A stretch of 64,000 nucleotides of DNA, from contig CAJJCS010000005.1 of assembly GCA_905182755.1 (NCBI GenBank), positions 124,001 through 188,000 on the forward strand. Reading direction: 5' to 3'. Under the pieces are notes generated by a model. That model worked only from the letters and a program-made list of their open reading frames with translations, was not told where the DNA came from and did not search any database. Both the position numbers and the translations under genes were made by a program. How positions within the stretch are numbered: the stretch's first letter is position 1; the number at the start of each line of letters is the position of its first letter. The stretch is from Aequorivita sp. HC6-5 (GTDB lineage: Bacteria > Bacteroidota > Bacteroidia > Flavobacteriales > Flavobacteriaceae). Below, piece by piece: positions 7,936-18,417 of this stretch.

Positions 7936-9945
7936 TTAATTTTGTGTTGGCAAGTTGCTGTAATTTTTTGCGTATGCAAGCATTTGAGCCTCAAAGCTCT
8001 CTGGCTGGAAAATATCAAAACCTATAATTGCTCCTACAGGATCTATAGTTGGAGTTATCATTGGGTTTACAAAACCACTATAAGGAGCAGAAGTAAACTG
8101 CTTGTTACGGGCTAAAACTTCTGCATGAATTACTTGGTCTACCTTCACTCCGTAGCCTTCTACCAAAGCCTCTACAGCTGCATAGTCACCCTCACTTTTA
8201 ATGCGCTGGGCTTCTTTTAATAAAGCACCAAAAAGACTGTGTAATTTTTCATAATCATTGATGTTAAAATAAGTTTTACCGTCTTTGGTTACTTTTTCTA
8301 TTACATTGTCTTTTAATCCTTTTTCATAAACCCAAGCAGAAACCCATTGTCTGTTAACCATGTGGGCCTCTTCTACATCATCCCCTAATTTTAATCTAAT
8401 GAGTTGCGTCATTAAACCATTTCTAATGTAGCCATCAAAAGCAGCTTTACCAACATTTTCCCAATTATCTACTAGACCCAGCTCTTGAAGCTTTGGGCTG
8501 TATAGGTAATATAAACCAACTAAATCTGCGCGGCCTTCTTCTAAGGTAGAAGCATATTTTTTTAAGGTTTCTTTTGTTTCTCCAACACCAGGATTTAACT
8601 GCCCAGATGCGTGTCCAATAACTTCATGTAAGGCTGTGTGCAACTTATCTGCTACTTGGCCATATTGCTTCTCTAAGTCATACTCCTTTTGGTCATGCAC
8701 AAATTCTTGCAGGCGTCCAGAGCCTCCAGCATTATTGTAGGCTCCTATGATATTACCAAGTGATACAGACTTGCTTCCTACAGCCGCGCGTATCCAGTTT
8801 GCATTTGGAAGATTTACACCAATGGGTGTACTGGGTGATGCGTCTCCTGCCTCACCGGCAACATCTACAACCTTATAGGTTACCCCTACAACATTGGCTT
8901 TTTTATGCTCCTGCATCAGTGGAGAATTATCCTCAAACCATTGTGCATTTTCTGACAAAACAGCCATTTTTTGTGACATTTCAAAGTCTTTTATTTGCAC
9001 TACCGTTTCATAAGAACCTCTGTATCCTGCTGGATCATTGTATACCTCTATAAAACTGTTGATATAATCAATATTACCATCGGTGGCAGAAGTCCAGGCT
9101 ACGTTGTAATCATCCCAAGTTTGCAGATCTCCTGTTTTGTAATACTCTATTAAAAGACCTAGCGCCTGACCTTGCGCTTTGTTTTCTGCAACTGCTTTGG
9201 CTTTTTCTAACCAACCAATAATTTTATCTATGGCAGCTCCGTAAAGACCTCCAGATTTGTAAACACGCTCTAGGAGTTCACCATCTTGTTTAACCAGTTG
9301 AGAATTTAGTCCATAAGATAAAGGTCTTTTTGGATCTGGAGATATTTTTGCTTTGTAGAAATTTTCTACATCTGCAGTAGTTACACCAGGCCCGTAGAAA
9401 TTAACCGCAGATAAAAGCACGTTGTCTACATCTTTGGTTAGGTTCACTTTTTTAGCATCTTTATCATTAAACAACACTGCAAAGGCGTCATTGTTAAGAG
9501 TAGCTCCAGTATCTGTTAGTAAAGATTGCAGATAATCTGCAGAAAAAGCAGGTTTCATTTTAGCGTTAGAATAGTGATGGTGTATACCATTTGCAAACCA
9601 AACTCGCTTGATGTAGACTTCAAAATTTGCCCAATCCTGGCTTTGCTTATCTCCCTTGTAGGTGGTGTATATTTGTTCAAGTGCCTTACGTATGGCAAGG
9701 TTGTGACGGTAGTTTTGATCCCAAATGATATCACGCCCTTCTAGACCTGCTTGGGTGAGATAGTACACTAATTTTTGTTCTTTAAGTGTCAAGTTATCCC
9801 AACTTGGTATCTGATACCGTAGTATTTTAATATCTTCAAACTGTGTGACGTTGTAATCAAATTTTTCTGGAGTTTCGTTTTTAGTTTCATCACAAGAAAA
9901 AAATAGCAATGAAGCAAAGGCTGCAACAAGTAAAGTATATTTCAT
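7936..9945 (-). CDS. Dipeptidyl peptidase III (peptidase M49), lipoprotein
   Basis: Zinc exopeptidase that removes dipeptides from peptide N-termini. The M49 zinc site is visible: HEVIGH within KLHTALHEVIGHASGQLNPG, and the downstream glutamate in TLEEGRADLVGLYYL. The N-terminus is an SPII signal with its cysteine at residue 18 (LLFFSC), so the enzyme is exported and lipid-anchored. The ATG at 9945 (MKYTLL) is chosen because it starts this signal; the longer frame is not. About 669 aa. The residue order (HEVIGH, not HECLGH) is typical of bacterial M49. Confidence 0.93.
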   Translation of the reverse strand: MKYTLLVAAFASLLFFSCDETKNETPEKFDYNVTQFEDIKILRYQIPSWDNLTLKEQKLVYYLTQAGLEGRDIIWDQNYRHNLAIRKALEQIYTTYKGDKQSQDWANFEVYIKRVWFANGIHHHYSNAKMKPAFSADYLQSLLTDTGATLNNDAFAVLFNDKDAKKVNLTKDVDNVLLSAVNFYGPGVTTADVENFYKAKISPDPKRPLSYGLNSQLVKQDGELLERVYKSGGLYGAAIDKIIGWLEKAKAVAENKAQGQALGLLIEYYKTGDLQTWDDYNVAWTSATDGNIDYINSFIEVYNDPAGYRGSYETVVQIKDFEMSQKMAVLSENAQWFEDNSPLMQEHKKANVVGVTYKVVDVAGEAGDASPSTPIGVNLPNANWIRAAVGSKSVSLGNIIGAYNNAGGSGRLQEFVHDQKEYDLEKQYGQVADKLHTALHEVIGHASGQLNPGVGETKETLKKYASTLEEGRADLVGLYYLYSPKLQELGLVDNWENVGKAAFDGYIRNGLMTQLIRLKLGDDVEEAHMVNRQWVSAWVYEKGLKDNVIEKVTKDGKTYFNINDYEKLHSLFGALLKEAQRIKSEGDYAAVEALVEGYGVKVDQVIHAEVLARNKQFTSAPYSGFVNPMITPTIDPVGAIIGFDIFQPESFEAQMLAYAKNYSNLPTQN

Positions 9946-9965
9946 GGCTTTAGGTTTTATTTCCA

Positions 9966-10001
9966 CAAATATATCAAAATAATTAGCAGGGCTAGCACCA
10001 A
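9966..10001 (-). promoter_or_regulatory. Candidate promoter of the M49 peptidase gene
   Basis: TATATTTG (9973-9966 on the minus strand) is a perfect -7 box 20 nt before the ATG; a TTG lies 25 nt further upstream, a slightly long spacer. Confidence 0.4.
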
Positions 10002-10132
10002 TTTTTGAGACCAATTTTTAAGACTATGCAGCAAGTAATAATATTTTAAACTTTCAAACAAACAATTCGAGTAGTCTTGAAATACGTGTTATAAAAAATA
10101 ATATATCTTTACAGGGTAAACAAGCGTTATAA

Positions 10133-10501
10133 ATGAAAAATATTCTCTTAGTGTTTTTAGGTGGTGGGCTTGGTAGTAGCCTGAGATACCTTATTTCTAA
10201 ATACCTAAACCAACTAGAAAACAGCATTGCTCTTGGCACATTTACAGTGAACATATTAGGCTCACTACTCATTGGTATTATCATGGGGTTTGCCTTAAAA
10301 AATGACACTCCTTCAAGCACATTAACACTACTTGTAGCTACAGGATTTTGTGGAGGTTTTACCACCTTTTCTGCATTTGCCCTAGAAAACTACCAACTTT
10401 TAAAAACAGGAGACATTACAAACTTTATTGTCTATACCCTAGGTAGTGTAGCCCTTGGTATTGTTGCCGTTTTTATAGGAATTTGGCTTGTAAAATCATA
10501 G
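10133..10501 (+). CDS. crcB: Fluoride channel / exporter CrcB (Fluc)
   Basis: Dual-topology fluoride channel that protects against intracellular fluoride. 122 aa with four hydrophobic segments and family motifs GGGLGSSLRYLIS, LGTFTVNILGSLLIG and GFCGGFTTFSAFALE. Single copy with an intact sequence. No recognisable fluoride riboswitch precedes it. Confidence 0.94.
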   Translation: MKNILLVFLGGGLGSSLRYLISKYLNQLENSIALGTFTVNILGSLLIGIIMGFALKNDTPSSTLTLLVATGFCGGFTTFSAFALENYQLLKTGDITNFIVYTLGSVALGIVAVFIGIWLVKS

Positions 10502-10519
10502 CATAAAAACAGTACGCCT

Positions 10520-11127
10520 TTAATGCTCAAAGGCTTTAACACCTGCCTCTACCCTAACCAAAAGATCATTCTCTTTGGGAGGTATCGGGCAAGAATAAGC
10601 ACTGTTATACGCGCAGTACGGATTGTAGGATTTGTTAAAATCTAGCACAATAGTATCTCCCTTGGGTATTGTAGTATCCAAAAAACGCCCACCTCCATAA
10701 CTTCCATCACCACTTGTAAGATCTGTAAAGGGTAAAAATAAATAGTCTATATAGTCTGGGTCCTGTCATTGGTGGAACACTTTGATACACGTTTAATTGT
10801 AATCCAACTCCATCAATGGTAAAATAAACTTCACCATATTTTACATACTTTGGGGTTCTATCTGTGGTGGTTGGCATTAAAAAAGGAATTTCATTTGGAG
10901 TTGCTGTAAAGCTTGCAGTAACACGGTATCTTTAAATCTACAGGATAAAAATCAAGCCCTGTAAACTCTTTTAAATCTTGGGGAGTAAGAATGCTAGTTT
11001 GCGCATCTGCAAAGGTTTTATTTTCATGTTGTTGATAGGCAACAGCCTCTAAAAATTCTGGGGTGTTATCTTGAGAAAACACAACACAGGTAACTAAAAG
11101 TAAAATGTAGAAATTATATCTCATCAC
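10520..11127 (-). CDS. DUF1684 domain-containing secreted protein (three frame breaks)
   Basis: Only the first 66 residues are in frame from the ATG (signal peptide MMRYNFYILLLVTCVVFSQ, then TPQDLKEFTGLDFYPVDL). I could follow the rest by changing frame three times, at about 10932 (extra A), 10880 (extra T in a T7 run) and 10763 (extra G). The pieces read RYRVTASFTATPNEIPF, then LMPTTTDRTPKYVKYGEVYFTIDG, then DYIDYLFLPFTDL, SYGGGRFLDTTIPKGDT, VLDFNKSYNPYCAYNS and CPIPPKENDL, a full-length DUF1684 (about 202 aa). The function of DUF1684 is unknown. Three independent one-base insertions with all motifs preserved point to sequence error rather than decay. Confidence 0.75.
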
Positions 11128-11186
11128 AGCAGGTTTTAGTAAATATATAAAATAGTAATAAACCTAGGCCCGCCATAAGCCTTTAT

Positions 11187-11645
11187 CTATTTGGCTGTTT
11201 TTTGAGCCAAAGACTTAATTGGGTTATGCGCTACCACATGAGACAATACAATTTGTGTTTTTGTTTCTCCATACACAATAAGCTCATCTATAAAGCCCTC
11301 AAGCTGTTTTTGATTTTTTAAAACAACCTCCATCACTATATTTTCATTGCCGGTAATACGGTAACAATTAATAACCTGGTCATAGGTTTTTACTTTTGTT
11401 AAAAAGGGCTTTAACTTACCCATAAAAGCCCGCAAGGTAATGATGGCTTTGAGCTGGTAATCTGCCTTAAATGGAGAAACAATTGTTTTATAACCAAGTA
11501 TTAAACCGGCATCTTCCATTTTTTTAATACGTTCACTCACCGCAGGTGAGCTTATACCAACTTTTCTGCCAATAGCAGCATTAGAAATTCTAGCATTTTG
11601 CTGTAATAAATTTAATATGTTCCAGTTTAAAGAATCTATATACAT
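11187..11645 (-). CDS. Lrp/AsnC family transcriptional regulator
   Basis: 152 aa: N-terminal winged helix (LNWNILNLLQQNARISNAAIGRKVGISSPAVSERIKKMEDAGLI) and C-terminal RAM ligand-binding domain (IITLRAF to HVVAHNPIKS). Such regulators sense amino acids or related metabolites. It is divergent from an uncharacterised 132-aa gene. Its promoter is at 11683-11717. The targets cannot be deduced; the nearest metabolic gene on the same strand is icmF. Confidence 0.93.
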   Translation of the reverse strand: MYIDSLNWNILNLLQQNARISNAAIGRKVGISSPAVSERIKKMEDAGLILGYKTIVSPFKADYQLKAIITLRAFMGKLKPFLTKVKTYDQVINCYRITGNENIVMEVVLKNQKQLEGFIDELIVYGETKTQIVLSHVVAHNPIKSLAQKTAK

Positions 11646-11682
11646 TTTAAAGTATTTTTAATATTTACCTTACTATTTAAAC

Positions 11683-11717
11683 CAAATATACGTATTTACT
11701 TTAATATCGATACTCAA
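11683..11717 (-). promoter_or_regulatory. Candidate promoter of the lrp gene
   Basis: Minus strand TATATTTG (11690-11683), with a TTG 24 nt upstream. A TACGTA-centred near-palindrome (about 11685-11699) overlaps the box, a plausible autoregulatory site. Confidence 0.45.
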
Positions 11718-11734
11718 GTACCGAAACAACTTAT

Positions 11735-11742
11735 TACTTTTG
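11735..11742 (+). promoter_or_regulatory. -7 promoter box before the 132-aa hypothetical gene
   Basis: TACTTTTG is a full match to TANNTTTG, 25 nt before the ATG. No TTG is found at the -33 position. Confidence 0.4.
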
Positions 11743-11767
11743 GGTAAAGATTATTAAATGATCTTGT

Positions 11768-12166
11768 TTGATGAAAACCATACATCTACATACATTTCCT
11801 AAATCACCTTTTTACATAAAGGCACTAGAGATATTTACCCTCTCTAGAGGTATCGCCTCGTATCTTATTGATGATATTACAATTAGAGACCCTCACAACT
11901 ATGAAGATCCAACTTTGTATCTAACTGGAGATATGGTCCAACAATCTATAGCATTGGGTCCAGAGATTTTAAAGGCAGAGCAACAATTATTTCAGGAAGA
12001 AAAGCACAAACACATAGCTAGTGTTGAGCGTCTTAGCAAGCTGCTGTATGCTAATTGTAAACGCCTAGAGAAAACACACAGTAACGGGAAAGATTTTTTG
12101 CCCATTTTAAGAAAAGAGCTCAAAAAATTTAGAACGCTCCAAAATACTTGGATGTTGACCTTGTAA
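11768..12166 (+). CDS. Hypothetical protein, flavobacterial
   Basis: 132 aa, soluble, without signal peptide or membrane segment. The C-terminal half is helical and basic (EQQLFQEEKHKHIASVERLSKLLYANCKRLEKTHSNGKDFLPILRKELKKFRTLQ). I recognise no domain. It is divergent from the lrp gene and convergent with icmF. Confidence 0.65.
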   Translation: MMKTIHLHTFPKSPFYIKALEIFTLSRGIASYLIDDITIRDPHNYEDPTLYLTGDMVQQSIALGPEILKAEQQLFQEEKHKHIASVERLSKLLYANCKRLEKTHSNGKDFLPILRKELKKFRTLQNTWMLTL

Positions 12167-12189
12167 CCAAAACATGTAACTTTTAATAA

Positions 12190-15100
12190 TTACATGTTTC
12201 TTCTGTACTGCCCACCAACGTCAAATAATTTTTCTGTGATTTGCCCTAAAGAACATACTTTGGTTGCCTCCATGAGTTGCTCAAACATATTTTGATTGTT
12301 TATGGCAGCGTATTGTACTTTCTTGATACTCTCCCCTGCTTTTTCACCAAAAGCGGTGTGCAAATTGGAAAGGGTTTGTATTTGATGTCTTTTTCCTGTT
12401 CTGTAGCTCTAATAACTTCTGCAGGCTGCACAGTTGGTGATCCTTTGCTGCTTAAAAAAGTGTTTACACCTATTATTGGAAACTCCCCTGTGTGTTTAAG
12501 GGTTTCATAATACAAACTCTCTTCCTGAATTTTACTTCGTTGGTACATTGTCTCCATGGCGCCCAGAACACCGCCTCTTTCTGTAATGCTATCAAACTCT
12601 CTAAGTACAGCCTCTTCTACAAGATCTGTAAGCTCTTCTATAATAAAAGATCCTTGTATCGGATTCTCGTTTTTGGCCAGTCCTAATTCTTTATTAATAA
12701 TTAGTTGGATAGCCATAGCCCTTCTTACGCTTTCTTCTGTTGGGGTTGTAATGGCCTCATCATAAGCGTTTGTATGTAAAGAATTACAGTTGTCATTAAT
12801 AGCGTATAAGGCTTGTAAGTGGTGCGTATGTCATTAAAATCTATTTCCTGAGCATGCAATGAGCGGCCAGATGTTTGGATATGGTATTTCAGCATCTGTG
12901 CTCTTGGATTGGCACCGTATTTATCTTTCATGGCTTTACTCCATATCTTACGGGCAACACGACCAATCACAGAATATTCTGGATCAATACCATTGCTAAA
13001 GAAGAATGATAAATTAGGCCCAAACTTATTGATATCCATCCCCGGCTTAAATAGTACTCCACATAGGTAAACCCGTTAGATAATGTAAAAGCTAGTTGAG
13101 TGATTGGGTTTGCACCTGCTTCTGCAATATGATACCCACTTATAGAAACAGAGTAAAAATTACGTACTTGATTTTTAATGAAATAATCTTGTACATCACC
13201 CATAAGCCTCAGGGCAAATTCTGTAGAAAAAATACAGGTGTTTTGTGCTTGATCTTCTTTTAAGATATCTGCCTGTACGGTTCCACGCACTTGGGTCATG
13301 GTGTCTGCCTTTATTGTATCATACACCGTTTTTGGTAACACTAAATCTCCAGTAATACCAAGTAAAAGAAGCCCTAGCCCGTCATTACCCTCTGGCAAAG
13401 GCCTTGATAGGTTGGTCTTTGTACACCGCGCTGCTTGTAAATAGTGTTTATTTTTTTTGCTACTTCTTTCTCTAAACCGTGCTCTTTGATATATTTCTCA
13501 CAGTTTTGATCTATGGCGGCATTCATAAAAAAGCCAAGCAACATGGGTGCAGGCCCGTTTATTGTCATACTTACAGAGGTCATAGGATCACTCAAATCAA
13601 AACCACTGTAGAGTTTTTTTGCATCATCCAAACAACATATAGACACACCCGCATTACCAATTTTTCCGTAAATATCTGGTCTTAAATTTGGATCATTACC
13701 ATAAAGAGTAACACTGTCAAAGGCCGTAGATAAACGTTTTGCTGGCATACCTAGAGAGACATAATGAAAACGGCGATTGGTTCTCTCTGGCCCTCCCTCT
13801 CCTGCAAACATACGGGTTGGATCTTCTCCAGTTCTTTTAAAGGGATACAGCCCTGATGTGTATGGAAATTCTCCCGGTACGTTTTCTTGCAAGGTCCATT
13901 TTAAGATATCACCCCAAGCCTTATACTTTGGAAGTGCTACTTTTGGAATTTGAGAATGAGACAAACTCTGAGTATGGGTATCTATGTTAATTTCTTTGTC
14001 ACGTACTTTAAAAGTATATACAGGGTTTTTGTATCTATTTACTTTTTGCTCCCACCCTATAATTACTTCCCAGTTGTAAGGGTTTAGATTTAGCTTTTCG
14101 CGATCAAATTCTGCCAAAAGAAGGGTTGTTAACTCCTTTTTTTCTTCAGAGACAGCAGCAATATCAATGGTGATTCCTGTTTTGTCAAACTCAGGAAGCA
14201 CCTCGGTTATAGATTCTATGGTTTTAAAAATACCATAGAGTTTTTGTGCAACTTCTTCTTGAGCACTTGCTTTTATGTCATAGGCTCTATTACTTTCTGA
14301 AATTTCAGATAAATAACGTGTTCTTGCTGGAGGAATCACAAATATTTTTTCAGACATTTCATCTGTGATTTGAAATGTAGATTTTAAATCTGTTTGGGTT
14401 TTTTCTTCCAACTCGGCCATAATAGCGCCGTATAATTTATTCATCCCAGGATCATTAAACTGAGATGCAATAGTACCAAATACAGGCAGGTTATCTTGAT
14501 GGGTATCCCACAATTGGTGGTTACGCATGTACTGTTTTTTTACATCACGAAGCGCATCTAAAGACCCGCGCTTATCAAATTTATTGATGGCTACCAAATC
14601 TGCAAAATCTAGCATGTCTATCTTCTCTAATTGGGTTGCCGCTCCAAACTCTGGTGTCATCACATACAAAGAAACATCACTGTGTTCTATAATTTCTGTG
14701 TCGCTTTGTCCAATACCAGAGGTCTCTAGAATGATTAAATCATAAGATGCCGCTTTAATTACCTCTATAGTTTGTGCTACATATTTTGACAGGGCAAGAT
14801 TGGATTGACGCGTTGCTAAACTGCGCATATACACTCTTGGTGAGTTTATAGCATTCATTCTAATTCTATCCCCTAAAAGCGCGCCACCTGTTTTTCTTTT
14901 TGAGGGATCTACAGATATAAGACCAATGGTTTTATCTGGAAAATCAATTAAAAATCTTCTTACCAGCTCATCAACCAAAGAGGATTTACCAGCGCCACCA
15001 GTTCCTGTAATACCTAGTACGGGTGTTTTTAAAGTCTTGTTATTTTTGTATATTTTTTCTAGAGTTTCACTGGCTACCTCAGGAAAATTCTCTGCCGCTG

Positions 15101-15611
15101 ATATGATTCTTGCAATGGCACCAGGATTTTTGTCACTTAAAAGGGCTAATTCTCCATTGAGCTTATTTCCAACAGGGAAATCTGATGTTTTCACCAAATC
15201 GTTAATCATGCCTTGCAGGCCAAGCGCACGGCCATCATCAGGGGCGTATATCCTAGTGATTCCATAGTCCATTAATGCTTTAATTTCTGTAGGGAGTATT
15301 ACACCGCCGCCGCCGCCAAATATTTTGATATGACCCGCACCTTTTTCTTGCAAAAGGTCATACATGTATTTAAAATACTCATTATGACCTCCTTGGTAAG
15401 AAGTTAAGGCAATAGCATTTGCATCTTCTTGTATGGCCGTATTAACAACTTCCTCAACACTCCTGTCATGCCCTAAATGTATCACCTCAACCCCTGTAGA
15501 TTGTATAATGCGGCGCATAATATTTATAGCCGCGTCATGGCCATCAAATAAAGAAGCGGCAGTAACGATACGTACTTTGTATTTTGGACAATAAGGTGTT
15601 TGTTGTTGCAT
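12190..15611 (-). CDS. icmF: Fused isobutyryl-CoA / methylmalonyl-CoA mutase IcmF (four frame breaks)
   Basis: Adenosylcobalamin-dependent acyl-CoA mutase fused to its own GTPase chaperone. Order: B12-binding domain with DGHD (residues 23-26); G-protein chaperone with P-loop GTGGAGKSS (203-211); linker; substrate-binding barrel ([45 protein letters not shown]). Single-base deletions near 13391, 13035, 12818 and 12390 break the frame. The other frames continue the family through [39 protein letters not shown] and the C-terminus [15 protein letters not shown]. The total, about 1140 codons, equals the family length. Branched or odd-chain acyl-CoA metabolism is the likely role. Confidence 0.92.
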
Positions 15612-15635
15612 TATGGTTTTTATAAATTATGGGTG

Positions 15636-15643
15636 CAAAGTTA
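15636..15643 (-). promoter_or_regulatory. -7 promoter box of icmF
   Basis: TAACTTTG on the minus strand matches TANNTTTG, 24 nt before the icmF ATG. The -33 region reads TTC rather than TTG. I see no cobalamin riboswitch fold in 15612-15796. Confidence 0.45.
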
Positions 15644-15796
15644 ACGAAAATTGAGTTTTGAAGCTAAAAAGGGGAACAATACCTCTAAAATTATGAGCTT
15701 TAGGGTAAAAGTTATAGTAATATGCTTTTAACAATTCAATAAAATTACATAAATTGTACCCTTAGAATATTTTTAAAAACAATTAAAACAAAAATT

Positions 15797-16697
15797 ATGA
15801 AAAAAATTTACATTTTAGCTATCGCAGCTTTCGCATTCACACTTAACATGAATGCACAGTTCACTGATGACGCAGAGAGCTATGACTTAGGAGATATGGG
15901 TTCTACAAAACCTTGATGTATGGGGAGTATGGTCTGGATCACCAAACCCAGCGGAAGATATTGATATCGTTAATGATTTTGCATTATCTGGATCACAATC
16001 TCTTTATGTTGATGATACTGGCGCAATGGACGTTATGATGTTAACACAAAACTTAGATGCTGGACAATGGACTGTACAATTCCAAGCATACATTCCTGCA
16101 GGTAGAGGAGCTTACTTCAATATCCAAGGAGAAACAGAAAACGAAGGTGCTGGAGGTGGCGGAGCTGGAGTATTTAACTCTAGTAACCTATACTTTAACC
16201 AAGGAGCAACTAACGCAGGTGTATTTCTTGATGAGCTTCAGGTGAGTCTGAAGAATCCCAGAAGATGCATGGTATCAGTTACAATTGCATTTGACCTTGA
16301 CGCAGTATACATGGCACATGTTCATTGGTAACACGTTAATGGATCACAAGTATTGCAATGCAGATGCTATCTTAGGAGGTCTTGACCTTTACTCTATTGA
16401 TGCTAACAACGAATTATACATCGACGATGTAATCTTCGCTGAAGGTTCATTAGGTGCTGATGACTTTAACGCTGCTGTATTTAGTGTATATCCTAACCCA
16501 GTTGTAAATACTTTAAACATCAAACTGCTGATGCAGTACAAAATGTTACTGTATATGACGTACTTGGAAAAGTTGTAATGAATCTTAACCCAGGAGTAGT
16601 TTCTCCTTCACTTGACATGAGTTCACTAAACGCTGGTGCTTACTTAGTAAATGTTACTATCAACGGTACTTCTAAAAGTGTAAAAGTTATTAAGTAA
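15797..16697 (+). CDS. Secreted protein with a type IX secretion C-terminal sorting domain (frameshifted)
   Basis: The first frame gives a Sec signal peptide (ending near LNMNAQ) and 35 residues. Breaks near 15905, 16240-16310 and 16520 shift the frame. The middle holds VWGVWSGSPNPAEDIDIVNDFALSGSQSL, WTVQFQAYIPAG and GGLDLYSIDANNELYIDDVIF, resembling a beta-sandwich carbohydrate-binding-like domain. The end, FSVYPNPVVNTLNIK then VYDVLGKVV and LNAGAYLVNVTINGTSKSVKVIK, is a typical T9SS type A sorting signal, so the protein should be carried to the cell surface by T9SS (PorT is encoded at 57.7 kb). No catalytic domain was recognised. About 300 aa. Confidence 0.8.
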
Positions 16698-16720
16698 TTC
16701 TATTACTAAATAAAACACTT

Positions 16721-16757
16721 TAAGGCCCTTTACAATTGTAAAGGGCCTTTTTTTTGA
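16721..16757 (+). terminator. Terminator of the T9SS substrate gene
   Basis: Near-perfect hairpin AAGGCCCTTTAC / GTAAAGGGCCTT with a short loop, followed by a T run; 24 nt after the stop codon. Confidence 0.88.
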
Positions 16758-16825
16758 CTTAAAATTAAACGTGTCTCAAAACCAAATGCCTAAAACAATA
16801 AAGCTATTATATAGGTTGCTTGAAG

Positions 16826-17599
16826 TTAGTGCAGGGTTTTAAAATACCTAAACGCATTTTGCAATCTTGAGCCATACCAAGAAAAATAGGCCCCATCTAC
16901 CAGCATCACCTGCTTTTGGGTAGCCTTTTCTAAAGCCTTTACATGCGTTTTTGAAAATGGAAAAGGCTCTGATGACAACAAAATAAGATCTGCCTGTTTT
17001 AGATCTTCTATATCCATTTCTGGATATCTTGAAGTAGGTGTTTTTACTATGTTTTCAAACTTATTAATGCTCAATAAATCATTAATAAAGGTATTTACTC
17101 CGGCTACCATAAACGGCTTTTGCCATATAAGATAGGCTACCTTTTTTGTGTTTTTTTGCGCAATAAATTTAGTAAACAAAGTGTGTTGACTTCTAATGTT
17201 TGTGATAATATCAAACGCTTTTTCTTCTTTTTCAAACAAGGTACCTAGCAAAGAGATCATCTCAAGACTATCCTTTATAGTATAAATATCACTCACCCAC
17301 ACAGGGGCTATGGTTGCGCATAAGGCTACTATCTCTTTCGTGTTCTCCTCCTTATTGCAAATAATAATATCTGGCTGTAAGGCTCTTATTTTATCTAAAT
17401 GAATTGTTTTGGTTCCTCCAACGATGGTTTTCTCATCTTTGAGAGATGTTGGATAAGTGCAAAATTTGGTAATCCCTACTACTTGTTTTTTTAACCCCAA
17501 ATCAATAAGTAGTTCTGTTTGAGAGGGCACCAAAGACACGATACGTTTTGGGGTTTGTGAAAACTCAAAAACAGTATGTAACTGATCTTTACATTGCAT
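16826..17599 (-). CDS. Helical-backbone metal receptor / BtuF-like substrate-binding protein without signal peptide
   Basis: 257 aa with the type III periplasmic binding fold ([47 protein letters not shown]; a long central helix; [23 protein letters not shown]). Relatives bind cobalamin or iron chelates for ABC import. No signal peptide is visible: the start [13 protein letters not shown] lies 11 nt inside pyrF and leads straight into the fold. It is the last gene of the purM-prfA-pyrF run, and no permease or ATPase is nearby. The ligand is unknown; cobalamin is an attractive guess because icmF lies close by. Confidence 0.8.
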   Translation of the reverse strand: MQCKDQLHTVFEFSQTPKRIVSLVPSQTELLIDLGLKKQVVGITKFCTYPTSLKDEKTIVGGTKTIHLDKIRALQPDIIICNKEENTKEIVALCATIAPVWVSDIYTIKDSLEMISLLGTLFEKEEKAFDIITNIRSQHTLFTKFIAQKNTKKVAYLIWQKPFMVAGVNTFINDLLSINKFENIVKTPTSRYPEMDIEDLKQADLILLSSEPFPFSKTHVKALEKATQKQVMLVDGAYFSWYGSRLQNAFRYFKTLH

Positions 17600-18407
17600 C
17601 TAAAATAACCTGCATTTGTTGCTGTAAATTATGGGCCGCTTTTGTTGCAGCTTCTGCAAAATCTGTACCCGATGAAGCGTAAATAATACCGCGAGAAGAG
17701 TTAACAAGCAAACCAATATTAGCGTTCATACCATAGGTGCAAACATCTTGCAAGTTTCCTCCCTGCGCGCCCACTCCTGGAACAAGTAAAAAACTATCGG
17801 GCACGATTGCGCGTACCTGAGCAAGGTAGGTTGCTTTGGTTGCTCCAATGACATACATTAGATTGTGAGCATTTTGCCAGGTGGTTGATGTTTTAAGCAC
17901 TTGTTTATATAGTTGTTCTCCCTCTGATATTTTAGTCTGAAAATCAAAAGCACCCTGGTTTGAGGTAAGGGCTAACATAATGGTATGTTTTTGCTCAAAG
18001 GCCAAAAAAGGCTCTACAGAATCTTTCCCCATATAAGGGGCAACCGTTACAGCATCAAAGGCTAGGTCCTCAAAAAAGGCTTTAGCATACATACTTGAGG
18101 TATTGCCTATATCTCCGCGTTTAGCATCGGCAATTGTGAAGATTTCTGGATACTTTTTATTAAGGTATTGTATTGTTTTCTCTAGGGCTCTCCAGCCTTT
18201 TATACCATAAGCTTCATAAAAAGCTGTATTGGGCTTGAAGGCAACCGCAAGGTGGTGTGTTGCATCAATTATTTGTTTATTAAAAGCAAAAATAGGATCT
18301 TCTTGTTGTAATAAATGCTCAGGAATCTTGTCCATATCTACATCCAATCCTATGCATAAAAAGGATTTTTTTTGATGTATTTGGTCTACTAATTCTTGAG
18401 TAGTCAT
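17589..18407 (-). CDS. pyrF: Orotidine 5'-phosphate decarboxylase (type 2)
   Basis: Final step of UMP synthesis: OMP to UMP. 272 aa of the longer PyrF subfamily: [17 protein letters not shown] at the N-terminus, the catalytic block [23 protein letters not shown] (Asp and Lys of DAKRGD), [15 protein letters not shown], and the phosphate-binding [16 protein letters not shown] and [10 protein letters not shown]. It follows prfA by 10 nt and overlaps the receptor gene by 11 nt. Confidence 0.96.
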   Translation of the reverse strand: MTTQELVDQIHQKKSFLCIGLDVDMDKIPEHLLQQEDPIFAFNKQIIDATHHLAVAFKPNTAFYEAYGIKGWRALEKTIQYLNKKYPEIFTIADAKRGDIGNTSSMYAKAFFEDLAFDAVTVAPYMGKDSVEPFLAFEQKHTIMLALTSNQGAFDFQTKISEGEQLYKQVLKTSTTWQNAHNLMYVIGATKATYLAQVRAIVPDSFLLVPGVGAQGGNLQDVCTYGMNANIGLLVNSSRGIIYASSGTDFAEAATKAAHNLQQQMQVILDAM

Positions 18408-18417
18408 AGGGTGTGTG

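Noticed and set aside
10030-10132. Fluoride riboswitch upstream of crcB
   Set aside because: The GGCGATG...-type conserved core and pseudoknot of the crcB motif RNA are not visible.
12190-15611. Separate small genes inside the icmF region
   Set aside because: The fragments join into one IcmF of exact family length after four one-base corrections.
15612-15796. Cobalamin riboswitch upstream of icmF
   Set aside because: No B12-box-like sequence or extended fold; only a -7 promoter box is seen.
16600-16697. T9SS C-terminal domain as a separate small gene
   Set aside because: It continues the upstream secreted protein after a frame shift and lacks its own start or promoter.
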